Origin: Flavisolibacter amylovorans
Lineage (GTDB): Bacteria > Bacteroidota > Bacteroidia > Chitinophagales > Chitinophagaceae
Length of the DNA: 64,000 nucleotides
Direction of reading: 5' to 3'
Assembly (NCBI RefSeq): GCF_039541815.1
Contig: NZ_BAABGY010000003.1
Location: 1-64,000 of the forward strand
Position 1 is the stretch's first letter, and each line of letters begins with the position of its first letter. A program made the translations under genes and the position numbers. This document shows, one piece after another, positions 23,149 through 32,391 of the stretch. The notes beneath the pieces were generated by a model, which was given only the letters and a program-made list of their open reading frames with translations, did no database searches and had not been told where the DNA came from.

Positions 23149-23156
23149 TACCTTCG
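23149..23156 (+). promoter_or_regulatory. -7-like element (TACCTTCG) of purK
   Basis: Seven of eight matches to TAnnTTTG, with four bases to the ATG at 23161, as in the other predicted leaderless genes. Confidence 0.4.
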
Positions 23157-23160
23157 CTCC

Positions 23161-24318
23161 ATGCAAAAAGTGGGCATTCTTGGCGGCGGGCAGCTCGGCC
23201 GCATGCTGCTGCAGGCCGCAGCCAATTACCCGGTGGAAACCTTTGTGCTGGAAAACGATCCCGATTGCCCCTCGGCCCACCTCTGCCACCACTTCACCCG
23301 GGGTGATATTCGCGACTTCGATGCCGTCTATTCTTTCGGAAAAGGTCTCGACGCGCTTACGATCGAGATCGAGAACGTGAACATCGACGCCCTCGAGCGC
23401 CTTGAAAGCGAAGGGGTGCGCGTATACCCGAAGCCCGCGGTACTCCGCATCATCAAGAACAAGATCCGGCAGAAGGAATTCTATACGCAGCACGGTATTC
23501 CTACGGCCGCCTACGTGGTCACGGCCAACAAAGCCGAGCTCCGCGCACAGGCCGCCTTCCTGCCCGCCGTACACAAGATCGGCGAGGGCGGCTACGATGG
23601 CCGCGGCGTGCAGCTCCTCCACGGCAGCACCGACCTCGACGCCGGCTTCGACGCCCCGAGCGTGCTGGAGAAGATGGTGCGCGTCAAAAAGGAAGTGGCG
23701 CTCATCATCGCCGTGGACGCCGCCGGCAAGCACGCCCTCTACCCGCCGGTGGAGATGGTCTTCAACCCCGACCTTAACCTGCTCGACTACCAGCTCTCTC
23801 CTGCCGAGATCCCCACCGAGGCGCTCTGGAAGGTGGAGGCTATTGCGCTGTCGGTGGTGCGTCACCTCGGCTCGCCCGGACTCTTTGCCGTGGAGCTGCT
23901 CATCGACGAGAGCGGCGAGATCTTTGTGAACGAAACGGCGCCGCGGGTACATAACAGCGGGCACCACAGCATCGAGGCGCATTACAGCTCGCAGTTCGAC
24001 ATGCTGTGGCGGGTGCTGCTCGGCTTCCCACTGGGCAACACCAAGGCGATCCTGCCTTCGGTGATGATCAACCTCATCGGCGAGCCCGGACACAGCGGGC
24101 CGGCGCGGTACGAGGGATTGAGCGAGGTGCTTGGGATCGACAATGCCTTCGTACACCTCTACGGAAAGCGCGAAACGAGGCCGGGCAGGAAGATGGGCCA
24201 CGTGACCCTGCTGAGCGCGGAGAAACAGGACCTGGTGTACAAAGCCCATAAGGTGCGCCAGGTGTTGAAAGTAGTCAGCGACCGCTCATCCGGCTCCGGT
24301 GCCGGTGCGACTTCTTAA
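23161..24318 (+). CDS. purK: 5-(carboxyamino)imidazole ribonucleotide synthase
   Basis: A 385-residue ATP-grasp enzyme that carboxylates AIR with bicarbonate to N5-CAIR in purine synthesis. N-terminal VGILGGGQLGRMLLQAA, the ATP-grasp segment HKIGEGGYDGRGV, and NETAPRVHNSGHHSIEA are diagnostic. Its partner purE lies about 6 kb downstream on the same strand, with a three-gene efflux operon between them. Such pairs are usually adjacent. Confidence 0.97.
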   Translation: MQKVGILGGGQLGRMLLQAAANYPVETFVLENDPDCPSAHLCHHFTRGDIRDFDAVYSFGKGLDALTIEIENVNIDALERLESEGVRVYPKPAVLRIIKNKIRQKEFYTQHGIPTAAYVVTANKAELRAQAAFLPAVHKIGEGGYDGRGVQLLHGSTDLDAGFDAPSVLEKMVRVKKEVALIIAVDAAGKHALYPPVEMVFNPDLNLLDYQLSPAEIPTEALWKVEAIALSVVRHLGSPGLFAVELLIDESGEIFVNETAPRVHNSGHHSIEAHYSSQFDMLWRVLLGFPLGNTKAILPSVMINLIGEPGHSGPARYEGLSEVLGIDNAFVHLYGKRETRPGRKMGHVTLLSAEKQDLVYKAHKVRQVLKVVSDRSSGSGAGATS

Positions 24319-24429
24319 GCTTTCGTTAGCGGTTAATTAAGGTTAATAGGGGCACCGCAGACGATGTTCCAACGTAGATTGCGTCCTCTTAATAATTTTG
24401 CCCTCTTCGCACCATAAACCAGAGACCCG

Positions 24430-25545
24430 TTGAAACCATCAAGCGCTCTTTTACCCTTTCTTTCCCTCGCCCTGCTGCTGCAGGCCTGCGGCGCCTCCGA
24501 CCGGAAAAAGGAAGCCGAGTCCCAGCAAAAGGCCGGTCCGCGGCCGCCGGCGCGCGTAGACGCCTTCCTCGTACAAACCCGCTCCCTTTCCGAGCAGATC
24601 GAAGTGCCCGGCACGCTCGTAGCCTCCGAATCCACCGAGATCCATCCCGAAGTGTCGGGCCGGATCGTGTCGCTGAACGTACGGGAGGGCGCCGTGGTGT
24701 CGCAGGGATCGCTCATCGCCAAGCTGTACGATGGCGACCTGCAGGCCCAGCGCCGCAAGCTCCAGGTGCAACTACAGCAGGCGCAAACCACCGTTGACCG
24801 CTATTCGGCCCTCGCCAAGATAGGGGGCATCAGCCGGCAGGACCTCGACGTGGCGCAGCTCCAGATCTCCAACGCCCGCGCCGACCTCGAGATCATCAAC
24901 ACCAACATCCGCCGCACCGAGGTGCGCGCGCCCTTTACCGGCAAGCTCGGCCTCAAGATGGAAAGCACCGGCGCCTACGTGACGCCGCAATCGGTGCTCA
25001 CCACCATCCAGAAGACGACCGGGATGCGCATCGACTTCAGCCTCCCCGAGCAATATATCGGCCGGGTGCAAAAGGGCACCTGGGTCAACTTTACCACCAC
25101 CAACGACAGCCGCGTATACAGCGCGCAGGTGATGGCGACCGAGTCGGGCATCGGCGGCGCTACGCGCACCCTCACGATGCGGGCCCTCGTAAAAGGCGAC
25201 CAGACCGGCCTCGTGCCCGGCTCCTTCGCCCGGGTCAAGATCGCCTTCGACCCCAACCCCAACGCCATCATGATCCCGACGCAGGCCATCGTACCGCAGG
25301 CCCGGGGTAAGAAAGTATACGTGATCGACTCCGGCACCGTGAAGTTCGTGGACGTCACCACCGGCATCCGCGACTCCAGCTTCGTGCAGGTCACCAGCGG
25401 CCTCAACGTGGGCGACACGGTTGCCATCACCGGCATCCTGGGCCTGAAGCCGAACGCCAAGGCCATCGTGCGGAAGGTCGTGAACGCGCCCGGCGGCAAC
25501 CGGAATACGGCAGACACGGCCCGTCCGGCAGGAGCGAAACCCTAG
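24430..25545 (+). CDS. RND efflux periplasmic adaptor (membrane fusion protein)
   Basis: 371 residues from a TTG start; no in-frame ATG fits the lipoprotein signal (LSLALLLQAC, lipid Cys near residue 17). The order is beta-barrel start, lipoyl half (ESTEIHPEVSGRIVSLNVREGAVVSQGS), alpha-helical hairpin (about 100-150), second lipoyl half (VRAPFTGKLGLKMESTGAYV), then beta-barrel and membrane-proximal domains. It links the inner-membrane pump to the outer-membrane channel encoded just downstream. A TAATTTTG element at 24393 may be the operon -7. Confidence 0.94.
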   Translation: MKPSSALLPFLSLALLLQACGASDRKKEAESQQKAGPRPPARVDAFLVQTRSLSEQIEVPGTLVASESTEIHPEVSGRIVSLNVREGAVVSQGSLIAKLYDGDLQAQRRKLQVQLQQAQTTVDRYSALAKIGGISRQDLDVAQLQISNARADLEIINTNIRRTEVRAPFTGKLGLKMESTGAYVTPQSVLTTIQKTTGMRIDFSLPEQYIGRVQKGTWVNFTTTNDSRVYSAQVMATESGIGGATRTLTMRALVKGDQTGLVPGSFARVKIAFDPNPNAIMIPTQAIVPQARGKKVYVIDSGTVKFVDVTTGIRDSSFVQVTSGLNVGDTVAITGILGLKPNAKAIVRKVVNAPGGNRNTADTARPAGAKP

Positions 25546-25550
25546 AACCA

Positions 25551-25640
25551 AGGTTCAGGAAGGTTCAGAGGGGTTCAGGAAGGTTGGTTGAGACCCCATA
25601 ACCCTTCTGAACCTGTCTGAACCCTTCTGAACCCTTCGAA
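25551..25640. repeat. Inverted pair of 10-nt arrays between adaptor and permease
   Basis: The left arm has four 10-mers (AGGTTCAGGA, AGGTTCAGAG, GGGTTCAGGA, AGGTTGGTTG; 25551-25590). The right arm also has four in register (ACCCTTCTGA, ACCTGTCTGA, ACCCTTCTGA, ACCCTTCGAA; 25601-25640). The arms are reverse complements with few mismatches around a loop of about 10 nt. This predicts a long hairpin inside the efflux mRNA. Confidence 0.93.
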
Positions 25641-25661
25641 ACACTCTTCTAAACTGATTCC

Positions 25662-28600
25662 ATGAACATCAGTGAACTCTCCCTACGGCGACCGGTGCTG
25701 GCCATCGTGATGAACATCATCATTGTGGTGTTCGGCGTGATCGGCTTCAAGTTCCTGGGCGTGCGCGACTACCCCGCCATCGACCCGCCCAATATCAACG
25801 TGCGCACCTCCTATGGCGGCGCCAACCCCGAGATCATCGAAACGCAGATCACCGAGCCGCTGGAGAAGGCCATCAACGGCATCGCGGGCATCAAGAACAT
25901 CACCTCCTCCTCCAACGCCGGCTCCTCCAACATCAACGTGGAATTCGAGCTTGGCATCGAGCTCGAGGCGGCCGCGAACGACGTGCGCGACAAGGTATCG
26001 CAGGCCACGCGCCAGCTGCCCGCCGACCTCGACGCCCCGCCCGTTGTGAGCAAGGCCGACGCCTCCTCCGACCCCATCCTCTCGATGACGGTGCAGAGCA
26101 ACACGCGCAACCAGCTCGAGATCTCCGAATGGGCCAACAACGTACTGGTGGAGCGCCTGCAGACCATCCCCGGCGTATCGGCGATCCAGATCTGGGGCGA
26201 GAAGCGCTACGCGATGCGCATCTGGTTCAAGCCCGAAAAGCTTGCCTCCTACGGCCTCGCCCCGATCGACGTATCGCAGGCCCTGACGCGCGAGAACGTG
26301 GAGCTGCCCTCCGGCAAGATCGCCGGCAACGCCACGGAGCTCACCGTGCGCACCTTCGGACGCCTCAACACCGAGGAAGACTTCAACAACGTGGTGGTGA
26401 AGAGCGACTCGAGCTCCGTAGTGCGCCTCTCCGACGTGGCCGAGGCGGTGCTGGGCCCGGAGAACGAGGAATCGCAGCTCCGCGAGAGCGGCATCCCGAT
26501 GATCGCACTCGCCATCATCCCGCAACCCGGCTCCAACTACGTATCGATCTCCAACGAATTCTACAAGCGCTTCGAGCAGCTGAAGGCCGACATGCCCCAG
26601 GACATCACGCTCAACATCGCCCTCGACCAGACGCGCTTCATCAAGAACTCGATTTCCGAGGTGGAAGAGACCCTGATCATCTCCCTCGTGCTGGTGATCC
26701 TCATCATCTACCTCTTCTTCCGCTCCTGGGCCATCGCCTTCCGCCCGCTCATCGACATCCCCGTGTCGCTCATCGGCGCCTTCTTCATCATGTACGTCTG
26801 CGGCTTCACCATCAACGTGCTGACGCTGCTCGGCATCGTGCTGGCCACGGGCCTCGTGGTGGACGACGGTATCGTGGTAACGGAGAACATCTACAAGAAG
26901 ATGGAGCAGGGCATGGACAAATGGCGCGCGGCGCGCGAGGGCTCCAAGGAGATCTACTTCGCGGTGATCGCCACGTCGATCACGCTGGCCTTTGTGTTCC
27001 TCCCGATCATCTTCCTGCAAGGCTTCGTCGGACGCCTCTTCCGCGAGTTTGGCATCGTGGTGGCCGGCGCCGTGCTCATCTCGGCCTTTGTGTCGCTGAC
27101 GCTGACGCCCGTGCTGAACGTAAAGCTGACGAGCTCCAAGAAGATCCACGACCACGGCTGGTTCTACCGCAAAACGGAGCCCTTCTTCCAGTGGATGGAA
27201 AGCACTTACGGCCGGTCGGTACGCGGCTTCCTGCGCGTGCGCTGGATGGCCTGGGTGATCGTGGCGCTCTGCGGCGGCATCATCTGGTTCATCGGCGGAT
27301 CGCTGCCCTCGGAGCTCGCTCCCATGGAAGACCGCAGCCAGTTCCGCCTCCAGGTAACCGCTCCCGAGGGCACTGCTTACGATTACATGGACCGCTACAT
27401 CAACCGCCTCTCCGACTTCATGCTTGACTCGGTACCGGAGAAGAAGACCGTGCTGTCGCTGACGGCGCCGGGCTTTATGAGCGGCTCCACCAACTCGGGC
27501 TTTGTGCGCGTGGCGCTGGTGGATCCGAAGGACCGGAACCGCTCGCAAAAAGAGATCGTGGAGATGGTGAACAAGAACCTGGGCAAGTTCAACGAAGGAC
27601 GCGCCTTCGCCATCGAGGAGCAGACCATCTCGGTGAACCGCCGCGGCGGGCAGCCCGTGCAGTTCGTGATCCAGAACAACCAGTTCGAAAAGCTGGCGCA
27701 GGTGCTCCCCCGCTTCCTCGAAGAGGCCAACAAGAGCAGCATCCTGCAGCAGGTGGACGCCGACCTCAAGTTCAACAAACCCGAGCTGCGCATCAACGTG
27801 GATCGTCTAAAGGCCAACCAGATGGGCGTAAGCGTGGAGGCCGTATCCCGCACCCTGCAGCTTGCGCTGTCGAACCAGCGCCTCGGCTACTTTACGATGC
27901 GTGGCAAGCAATACCAGGTGATGGGCCAGGTGGAGCGCGCCGAGCGCGACGACCCCAGCGACCTGCGGGGCCTCTATGTGCGCAGCAACAGCGGGCAGAT
28001 GGTGTCGCTCGACAACCTCGTGACCATCGAGGAAGCCACGACGCCTTCTACGATCTACCATTTCAACCGCTTCAAGTCGGCAACGATCTCCTCCGGCCTT
28101 GCCCCCGGCGCCACGGTAGGCCAGGGCATCGAGGAGATGCAGGCCATTGCCAAGCGCCTGCTCGACCCCACCTTCTCGACGGCGCTCACCGGCACCGCGC
28201 GCGACTACCAGGAAAGTTCCGGCGGTATCTCCTTTGCCCTCTACCTCGCCCTCGGCCTTATCTTCCTGATCCTCGCGGCCCAGTTCGAGAGCTTCATCGA
28301 TCCCTTCATCATCATGATCACGGTGCCGCTGGCCATCGCCGGCGCCCTGCTGTCGCTGTGGATCTTCGGGCAAACGCTCAATATCTTCTCACAGATCGGT
28401 ATCATCATGCTCATCGGCCTTGTGACGAAGAACGGCATCCTCATCGTGGAGTTCGCCAACCAGAGCCGGTTGCAGGGCATGGACCGCCGCGAGGCCGCGA
28501 TCTATGCCTCGCAGCAGCGCCTTCGCCCCATCCTGATGACCTCGCTCGCGATGGCCCTCGGTGCGCTCCCGATCGCCCTTTCGCTCGGTGCCGCCGCCAC

Positions 28601-28775
28601 GAGCCGGATCCCGCTGGGGATTGTGATCGTGGGTGGAATCATTTTCTCGCTCGTGCTGACGCTCTATGTCATCCCCGCCATCTACTCCATGCTCTCGAGC
28701 CGCAAGAAGCGGAATCAGCTCGAGCTCATCGACGAGGAAGACAAAAAGAAACAAGCCGCTCAACCCGTGCATTGA
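25662..28775 (+). CDS. RND efflux permease (HAE-1 family)
   Basis: A 1037-residue proton-driven inner-membrane pump of usual length for AcrB/MexB-type transporters. Twelve transmembrane helices are expected in two halves with large periplasmic loops. The N-terminus NISELSLRRPVLAIVMNIIIVVFGVIGF is typical. TM4 has GLVVDDGIVVTENIYK, with the paired Asp residues of the proton relay, and the C-terminal half has LIGLVTKNGILIVEFANQ. The substrate is not predictable. A long array hairpin separates it from the adaptor gene, which could tune adaptor to pump stoichiometry. Confidence 0.96.
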   Translation: MNISELSLRRPVLAIVMNIIIVVFGVIGFKFLGVRDYPAIDPPNINVRTSYGGANPEIIETQITEPLEKAINGIAGIKNITSSSNAGSSNINVEFELGIELEAAANDVRDKVSQATRQLPADLDAPPVVSKADASSDPILSMTVQSNTRNQLEISEWANNVLVERLQTIPGVSAIQIWGEKRYAMRIWFKPEKLASYGLAPIDVSQALTRENVELPSGKIAGNATELTVRTFGRLNTEEDFNNVVVKSDSSSVVRLSDVAEAVLGPENEESQLRESGIPMIALAIIPQPGSNYVSISNEFYKRFEQLKADMPQDITLNIALDQTRFIKNSISEVEETLIISLVLVILIIYLFFRSWAIAFRPLIDIPVSLIGAFFIMYVCGFTINVLTLLGIVLATGLVVDDGIVVTENIYKKMEQGMDKWRAAREGSKEIYFAVIATSITLAFVFLPIIFLQGFVGRLFREFGIVVAGAVLISAFVSLTLTPVLNVKLTSSKKIHDHGWFYRKTEPFFQWMESTYGRSVRGFLRVRWMAWVIVALCGGIIWFIGGSLPSELAPMEDRSQFRLQVTAPEGTAYDYMDRYINRLSDFMLDSVPEKKTVLSLTAPGFMSGSTNSGFVRVALVDPKDRNRSQKEIVEMVNKNLGKFNEGRAFAIEEQTISVNRRGGQPVQFVIQNNQFEKLAQVLPRFLEEANKSSILQQVDADLKFNKPELRINVDRLKANQMGVSVEAVSRTLQLALSNQRLGYFTMRGKQYQVMGQVERAERDDPSDLRGLYVRSNSGQMVSLDNLVTIEEATTPSTIYHFNRFKSATISSGLAPGATVGQGIEEMQAIAKRLLDPTFSTALTGTARDYQESSGGISFALYLALGLIFLILAAQFESFIDPFIIMITVPLAIAGALLSLWIFGQTLNIFSQIGIIMLIGLVTKNGILIVEFANQSRLQGMDRREAAIYASQQRLRPILMTSLAMALGALPIALSLGAAATSRIPLGIVIVGGIIFSLVLTLYVIPAIYSMLSSRKKRNQLELIDEEDKKKQAAQPVH

Positions 28776-28778
28776 CCC

Positions 28779-30095
28779 ATGAAGAAGACCTTATTCGCCA
28801 TTGCCCTTCTAGCCGCCGGCCCCGCGCATGCCCAGGACACGGCGCGCCTCCTCACCGTGGAGGAAGCCGTAGGCATGGCGTTGCGCCAGAATTACGACAT
28901 CCGTCTTTCGCGCAACGACTCCACGCTCGCGGCCCTCGACTACAGCTACTCCAAATACGCATTCTTCCCGCGCCTCAACGGGCGGGCCACCTACCTGCGC
29001 AACAACAACAACGTGGAGCAGACCTTTGCGAGCAATCCCAAGGTGGAGCGCAAGGTAAACTCGACGAACCTGCAGTACGGCGCCGACCTCAACTGGACGG
29101 TGTTCGACGGCCTGCGGATGTTCGTGACCCGTGAACGCCTCGGCGAGCTTGTGAAACTCGGCGAGCTGCAGATCCGCGCCCAGGTGGTGACCACCATCGC
29201 CGACGTGCTCCGTACCTACTTCGACATCGCCCGGCTGCAACAGCAGCAGACGGCCACCCAGGAGGCCATGGCGCTGAGCGAGGAGCGCCTCAAGCTCGCG
29301 CAATACAAGTTCGACATCGGCACCGGCATCAAGAGCGATGTGCTGCAGGCGCAGATCGACCTCAACGGCCAGCGTACGGCCCTGCTGACGCAGCAGAACA
29401 CGAAGCGCCAGCAGATGGAAGTACTCAATCGCCAGCTCACGCTCCAGCCCGGCACCACCTACCGCGTAGTGGATTCGATACCGGTGAACAGCAACCTCCT
29501 GCTCGACTCGGTGCAGCTTTCGATCGAAGCCGGCAACCCGCAATTGCAGCTCAATAAACAGCAGATCGACATCGCTGAACTTGTGGTGAAGGAACGGAAG
29601 GCCGAGCGCTTCCCCACCGTGTCGGTCATTTCAGCCTACAATTTCAACCGCACCAACAACAACACCCCGCCCAACAATTTCTCGCCGCTGCTGAACCAGA
29701 CGCAGGGCTTCAACTACGGCCTCACGGCCACGATCCCGATCTTCAACGGGTTCCAGGCACGCCGCAACATCAGGGCGGCCCAGATCGACGTACAGAACCT
29801 GGAGCTGCAGTACGACGCCACGAAGGCACTGGTGGGCTCCGGCATCATGGCCGCCTACCAGAACTACGAGCTTTCGCGCCAGACGCTGCAGCTCGAGGAA
29901 AGCAACATCGCCCTTATCCGCGAAAACCTCGTGATCGCCCGGGAACGTTACCGCCTCGGGCTTTCCACCTTCCTCGAAATGCGCACCGCGGAGCAAAACC
30001 TTTTTGATGGTCAGTCACGCCTCATCCAGGCCCGCTTTAATATGAAAGCCGCGGAGATCGAGCTGGCAAGGCTGCGCGGGGATATCGTGCGATAA
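28779..30095 (+). CDS. TolC-family outer-membrane efflux protein
   Basis: 438 residues with a signal peptide (MKKTLFAIALLAAGPAHAQD). Two repeated coiled-coil halves are present (LTVEEAVGMALRQNYDIRLS ... and GNPQLQLNKQQIDIAELVVKERKAERFPTVSV ...). It forms the outer-membrane channel of the RND complex. It starts 3 nt after the permease stop, so it is cotranscribed. The adaptor-pump-channel order is typical of Bacteroidota. Confidence 0.95.
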   Translation: MKKTLFAIALLAAGPAHAQDTARLLTVEEAVGMALRQNYDIRLSRNDSTLAALDYSYSKYAFFPRLNGRATYLRNNNNVEQTFASNPKVERKVNSTNLQYGADLNWTVFDGLRMFVTRERLGELVKLGELQIRAQVVTTIADVLRTYFDIARLQQQQTATQEAMALSEERLKLAQYKFDIGTGIKSDVLQAQIDLNGQRTALLTQQNTKRQQMEVLNRQLTLQPGTTYRVVDSIPVNSNLLLDSVQLSIEAGNPQLQLNKQQIDIAELVVKERKAERFPTVSVISAYNFNRTNNNTPPNNFSPLLNQTQGFNYGLTATIPIFNGFQARRNIRAAQIDVQNLELQYDATKALVGSGIMAAYQNYELSRQTLQLEESNIALIRENLVIARERYRLGLSTFLEMRTAEQNLFDGQSRLIQARFNMKAAEIELARLRGDIVR

Positions 30096-30106
30096 GACAC
30101 GTGACG

Positions 30107-30222
30107 TCTGCAGTTTGAGGTTTGACGTGAATAGTCCGATCTTGCGACCGTTATCCAACAATCATTCTCTCGAACCATGAGCGACCAACTCCAAACTTCA
30201 AACCCCAATCCTCAAACTCCCC
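30107..30222. repeat. Inverted TTTGAGG / CCTCAAA arrays flanking the purE start codon
   Basis: The left arm (30107-30130, CTGCAGTTTGAGGTTTGACG) lies in the leader. The right arm (30184-30222; CAAACTTCAAACC, CCTCAAACTCC) lies inside purE codons 4-16. The purE ATG at 30177 therefore sits in the loop of the potential hairpin, close to the right arm. Confidence 0.75.
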
Positions 30223-30731
30223 TCGTCGGCATCATCATGGGCTCCGACAGCGACCTGGGCGTGATGCAGGCCGCAGCCGATATCCTGATGCAATTCGGGA
30301 TCCCGTTCGAGCTGACCGTGGTATCGGCACACCGAACGCCGCAACGCATGTTTGACTACGCCCAATCGGCGCGCGGGCGCGGGCTACGGGTCATTATCGC
30401 CGGCGCCGGCGGCGCTGCCCACCTGCCCGGTATGGTGGCGGCCATCACGCCCCTCCCCGTCATCGGCGTACCCGTGAAGTCGAGTAACTCCATCGACGGG
30501 TGGGACTCGGTGTTGTCCATCCTGCAGATGCCCAACGGCGTACCCGTGGCCACTGTGGCGCTCAACGCCGCCAAGAACGCGGGCATTCTCGCCGCCCAGA
30601 TCATCGGGTCGTCCGACGCAGCGGTCGGGGAGAAAATGACGGCCTACAAGCAATCCCTCAACGACGAAGTGCTCGAGAAAGCGGGCCGCCTCCGGTCCTC
30701 CGGTTGGCGCAACGAATTCGACGGCAAATAG
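30177..30731 (+). CDS. purE: 5-(carboxyamino)imidazole ribonucleotide mutase
   Basis: 184 residues. It rearranges N5-CAIR (product of PurK) to CAIR. GIIMGSDSDLGVMQAAADIL, VVSAHRTPQRM and IAGAGGAAHLPGMVAA are class-I PurE motifs. The first 16 residues (MSDQLQTSNPNPQTPL) are an extension of low complexity whose codons coincide with a tandem array. The conserved fold starts at VGIIMGSDSD. No better internal start exists, except a Met inside the conserved motif, which would remove a beta strand. Confidence 0.96.
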   Translation: MSDQLQTSNPNPQTPLVGIIMGSDSDLGVMQAAADILMQFGIPFELTVVSAHRTPQRMFDYAQSARGRGLRVIIAGAGGAAHLPGMVAAITPLPVIGVPVKSSNSIDGWDSVLSILQMPNGVPVATVALNAAKNAGILAAQIIGSSDAAVGEKMTAYKQSLNDEVLEKAGRLRSSGWRNEFDGK

Positions 30732-30747
30732 AGGAACGACGCTAAAG

Positions 30748-30779
30748 AAAAACCCCGGCGGGTATCGCCGGGGTTTTTC
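30748..30779. terminator. Bidirectional terminator between purE and bshC
   Basis: A 13-bp stem (AAAAACCCCGGCG / CGCCGGGGTTTTT) with loop GGTAT between convergent genes. Confidence 0.93.
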
Positions 30780-30781
30780 TA

Positions 30782-32371
30782 TTAGGGATATAGTATCGTG
30801 AACTGCTGCTCCAGCGCACCGGAATGCCGGTAGAGCGCATCGATGAACGCATCGCCGTAGCGCGCATAAAAAGTGCTGAAATTCTCTACGCGCTCCTGGA
30901 GTCCGCCTTTCGGAAAGAGTTGCTGCTTCAGGTGCTCCAGCTGCCGCTGCGTGGCTGCCTCACGGCGCCGGGCCGCGCGCTGCATCTTTTTCTCCAGCTC
31001 GTTTACGAGGTGGAGCGAGCGGGTGCGCAACGCCGCCACATGCTGGTCGAGCGTACTGTCGACGGCCGCAGCCGACGCGCGCAGCTTTTCGAAGAGCGCG
31101 CCGAGCTCCTGCACCTCCCCGTTGAGCCGCGGCTGCTGCCCGCTGCGCGCCAGATGCCGGTTCACCTGCTCCAGCACCGGAAGGAACAGCGCTTCCGCAT
31201 CGAGGCCGAGCGCATCGGCGCGCTCTTTTTGCCCGGCACCGAGGAGGAGAAAGGAGTTGCGGAGCACCAGCACCGGGAAGGGCACGCCGTAATGCGTAAA
31301 GAGGTCGTTCAGCTGCAGCCAGTAGGCGAGCTCGCCGCCGCCGCCGATAAACGCTACGTTGGGCAGGATCGTTTCCTGGTAAAGACCGCGGAGGATCACG
31401 TTCGGGCTGAAGCGCTCCGGGTGTTCCTCCAGTTCGGTCCGCAGCTCGCTTTCGGAGAACGAGATGTCGGTTTGCAGCACCTGGTATCGGTCGCCGCGCT
31501 GCTCGATGCGGGCGCGGATATCGTCTTTGAGGTAGAACAGGTTGATGGCTCTCGGGTGTGCCTGCATGTTATAGTGCTCCTGCAGGCGTGCCGAGGTATC
31601 GGAAACAATGGTCGACGATTGCTGCTGAAAAAGGTCGGTGGCGAACACCGGCCCCATCAGGGCTTTGAGGCGCGCATCGTCGGCAATCAGCGTCACGAGG
31701 CCAAAGCGCGCGAAGAGCGCATGCACGAGGCTGAACGTCGCCTCCTGGATGCTGCAGCCTTCCTGGAAGCAGCTACGCAACAGCGACAGCAGTGCCCCGC
31801 CTTCGGGAAGTCCCGACAACTGCCCTTCCACGCCTTTGAGGAGGCCGGAGATCTCCTTGTCGATGGTCATGCGGCCCACCGCGCCGGTCTGCTTCGTGCT
31901 CCAGGTATAGCGCTTGCCTTCGATCGAGAAATGATTGAGCTCCTCGAGGTCCGCATCTTCCGATCCCATGTAGAAAACGGGAACGAAGTTGTAGCCGGGA
32001 AGCTGCTCCCGCAGGGTGGCGGCAAGGCGGATGGCGTGCAGGATCTTGTAGAGGAAATACAACGGCCCGCTCAGCAGGTTGGGCTGATGTGCCGTAGTGA
32101 CGGTAAACGTGTTTTCATCAAGAAGCGCCTCGATGCTTTGCGCCACTTCGGGGCTCGCGGCCACCGACTTGTATTGATCGCGCAGGGCGGCCACGAGGGT
32201 CGCACGGTGCTGGGGCGCGGCCTTGCGCGCTTCGAGCGCGGCCCGTATCCCTTCGAGGTCGGGGCTGTAGCGGTAGAAGGGCGCGAGGGCAGGCGCTCCC
32301 GCCAGGTAATCGGTTACGATCTTCGAAAAGCTGCCGGTCTTTTCATAAGCGAGCGTCTGCGCAGAAAACAT
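30782..32371 (-). CDS. bshC: Bacillithiol biosynthesis cysteine-adding enzyme
   Basis: A 529-residue protein that adds cysteine to glucosaminyl-malate to give bacillithiol. Recognised by TVTTAHQPNLLSGPLYFLYKILHAIRLA, FVPVFYMGSEDADLEELNHF, LRGLYQETILPNVAFIGGGGELAYWLQL and a C-terminal coiled coil. The length is normal. bshA and bshB are not in the window. A -7 element sits 4 nt upstream of the ATG, predicting a leaderless transcript. Confidence 0.95.
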   Translation of the reverse strand: MFSAQTLAYEKTGSFSKIVTDYLAGAPALAPFYRYSPDLEGIRAALEARKAAPQHRATLVAALRDQYKSVAASPEVAQSIEALLDENTFTVTTAHQPNLLSGPLYFLYKILHAIRLAATLREQLPGYNFVPVFYMGSEDADLEELNHFSIEGKRYTWSTKQTGAVGRMTIDKEISGLLKGVEGQLSGLPEGGALLSLLRSCFQEGCSIQEATFSLVHALFARFGLVTLIADDARLKALMGPVFATDLFQQQSSTIVSDTSARLQEHYNMQAHPRAINLFYLKDDIRARIEQRGDRYQVLQTDISFSESELRTELEEHPERFSPNVILRGLYQETILPNVAFIGGGGELAYWLQLNDLFTHYGVPFPVLVLRNSFLLLGAGQKERADALGLDAEALFLPVLEQVNRHLARSGQQPRLNGEVQELGALFEKLRASAAAVDSTLDQHVAALRTRSLHLVNELEKKMQRAARRREAATQRQLEHLKQQLFPKGGLQERVENFSTFYARYGDAFIDALYRHSGALEQQFTILYP

Positions 32372-32375
32372 GCGG

Positions 32376-32383
32376 CAAAAGTA
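32376..32383 (-). promoter_or_regulatory. -7 element (TACTTTTG) of bshC
   Basis: Exact TAnnTTTG match with four bases (CCGC) to the ATG, identical in layout to the DUF2452 gene promoter. Confidence 0.5.
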
Positions 32384-32391
32384 AACAGGAA

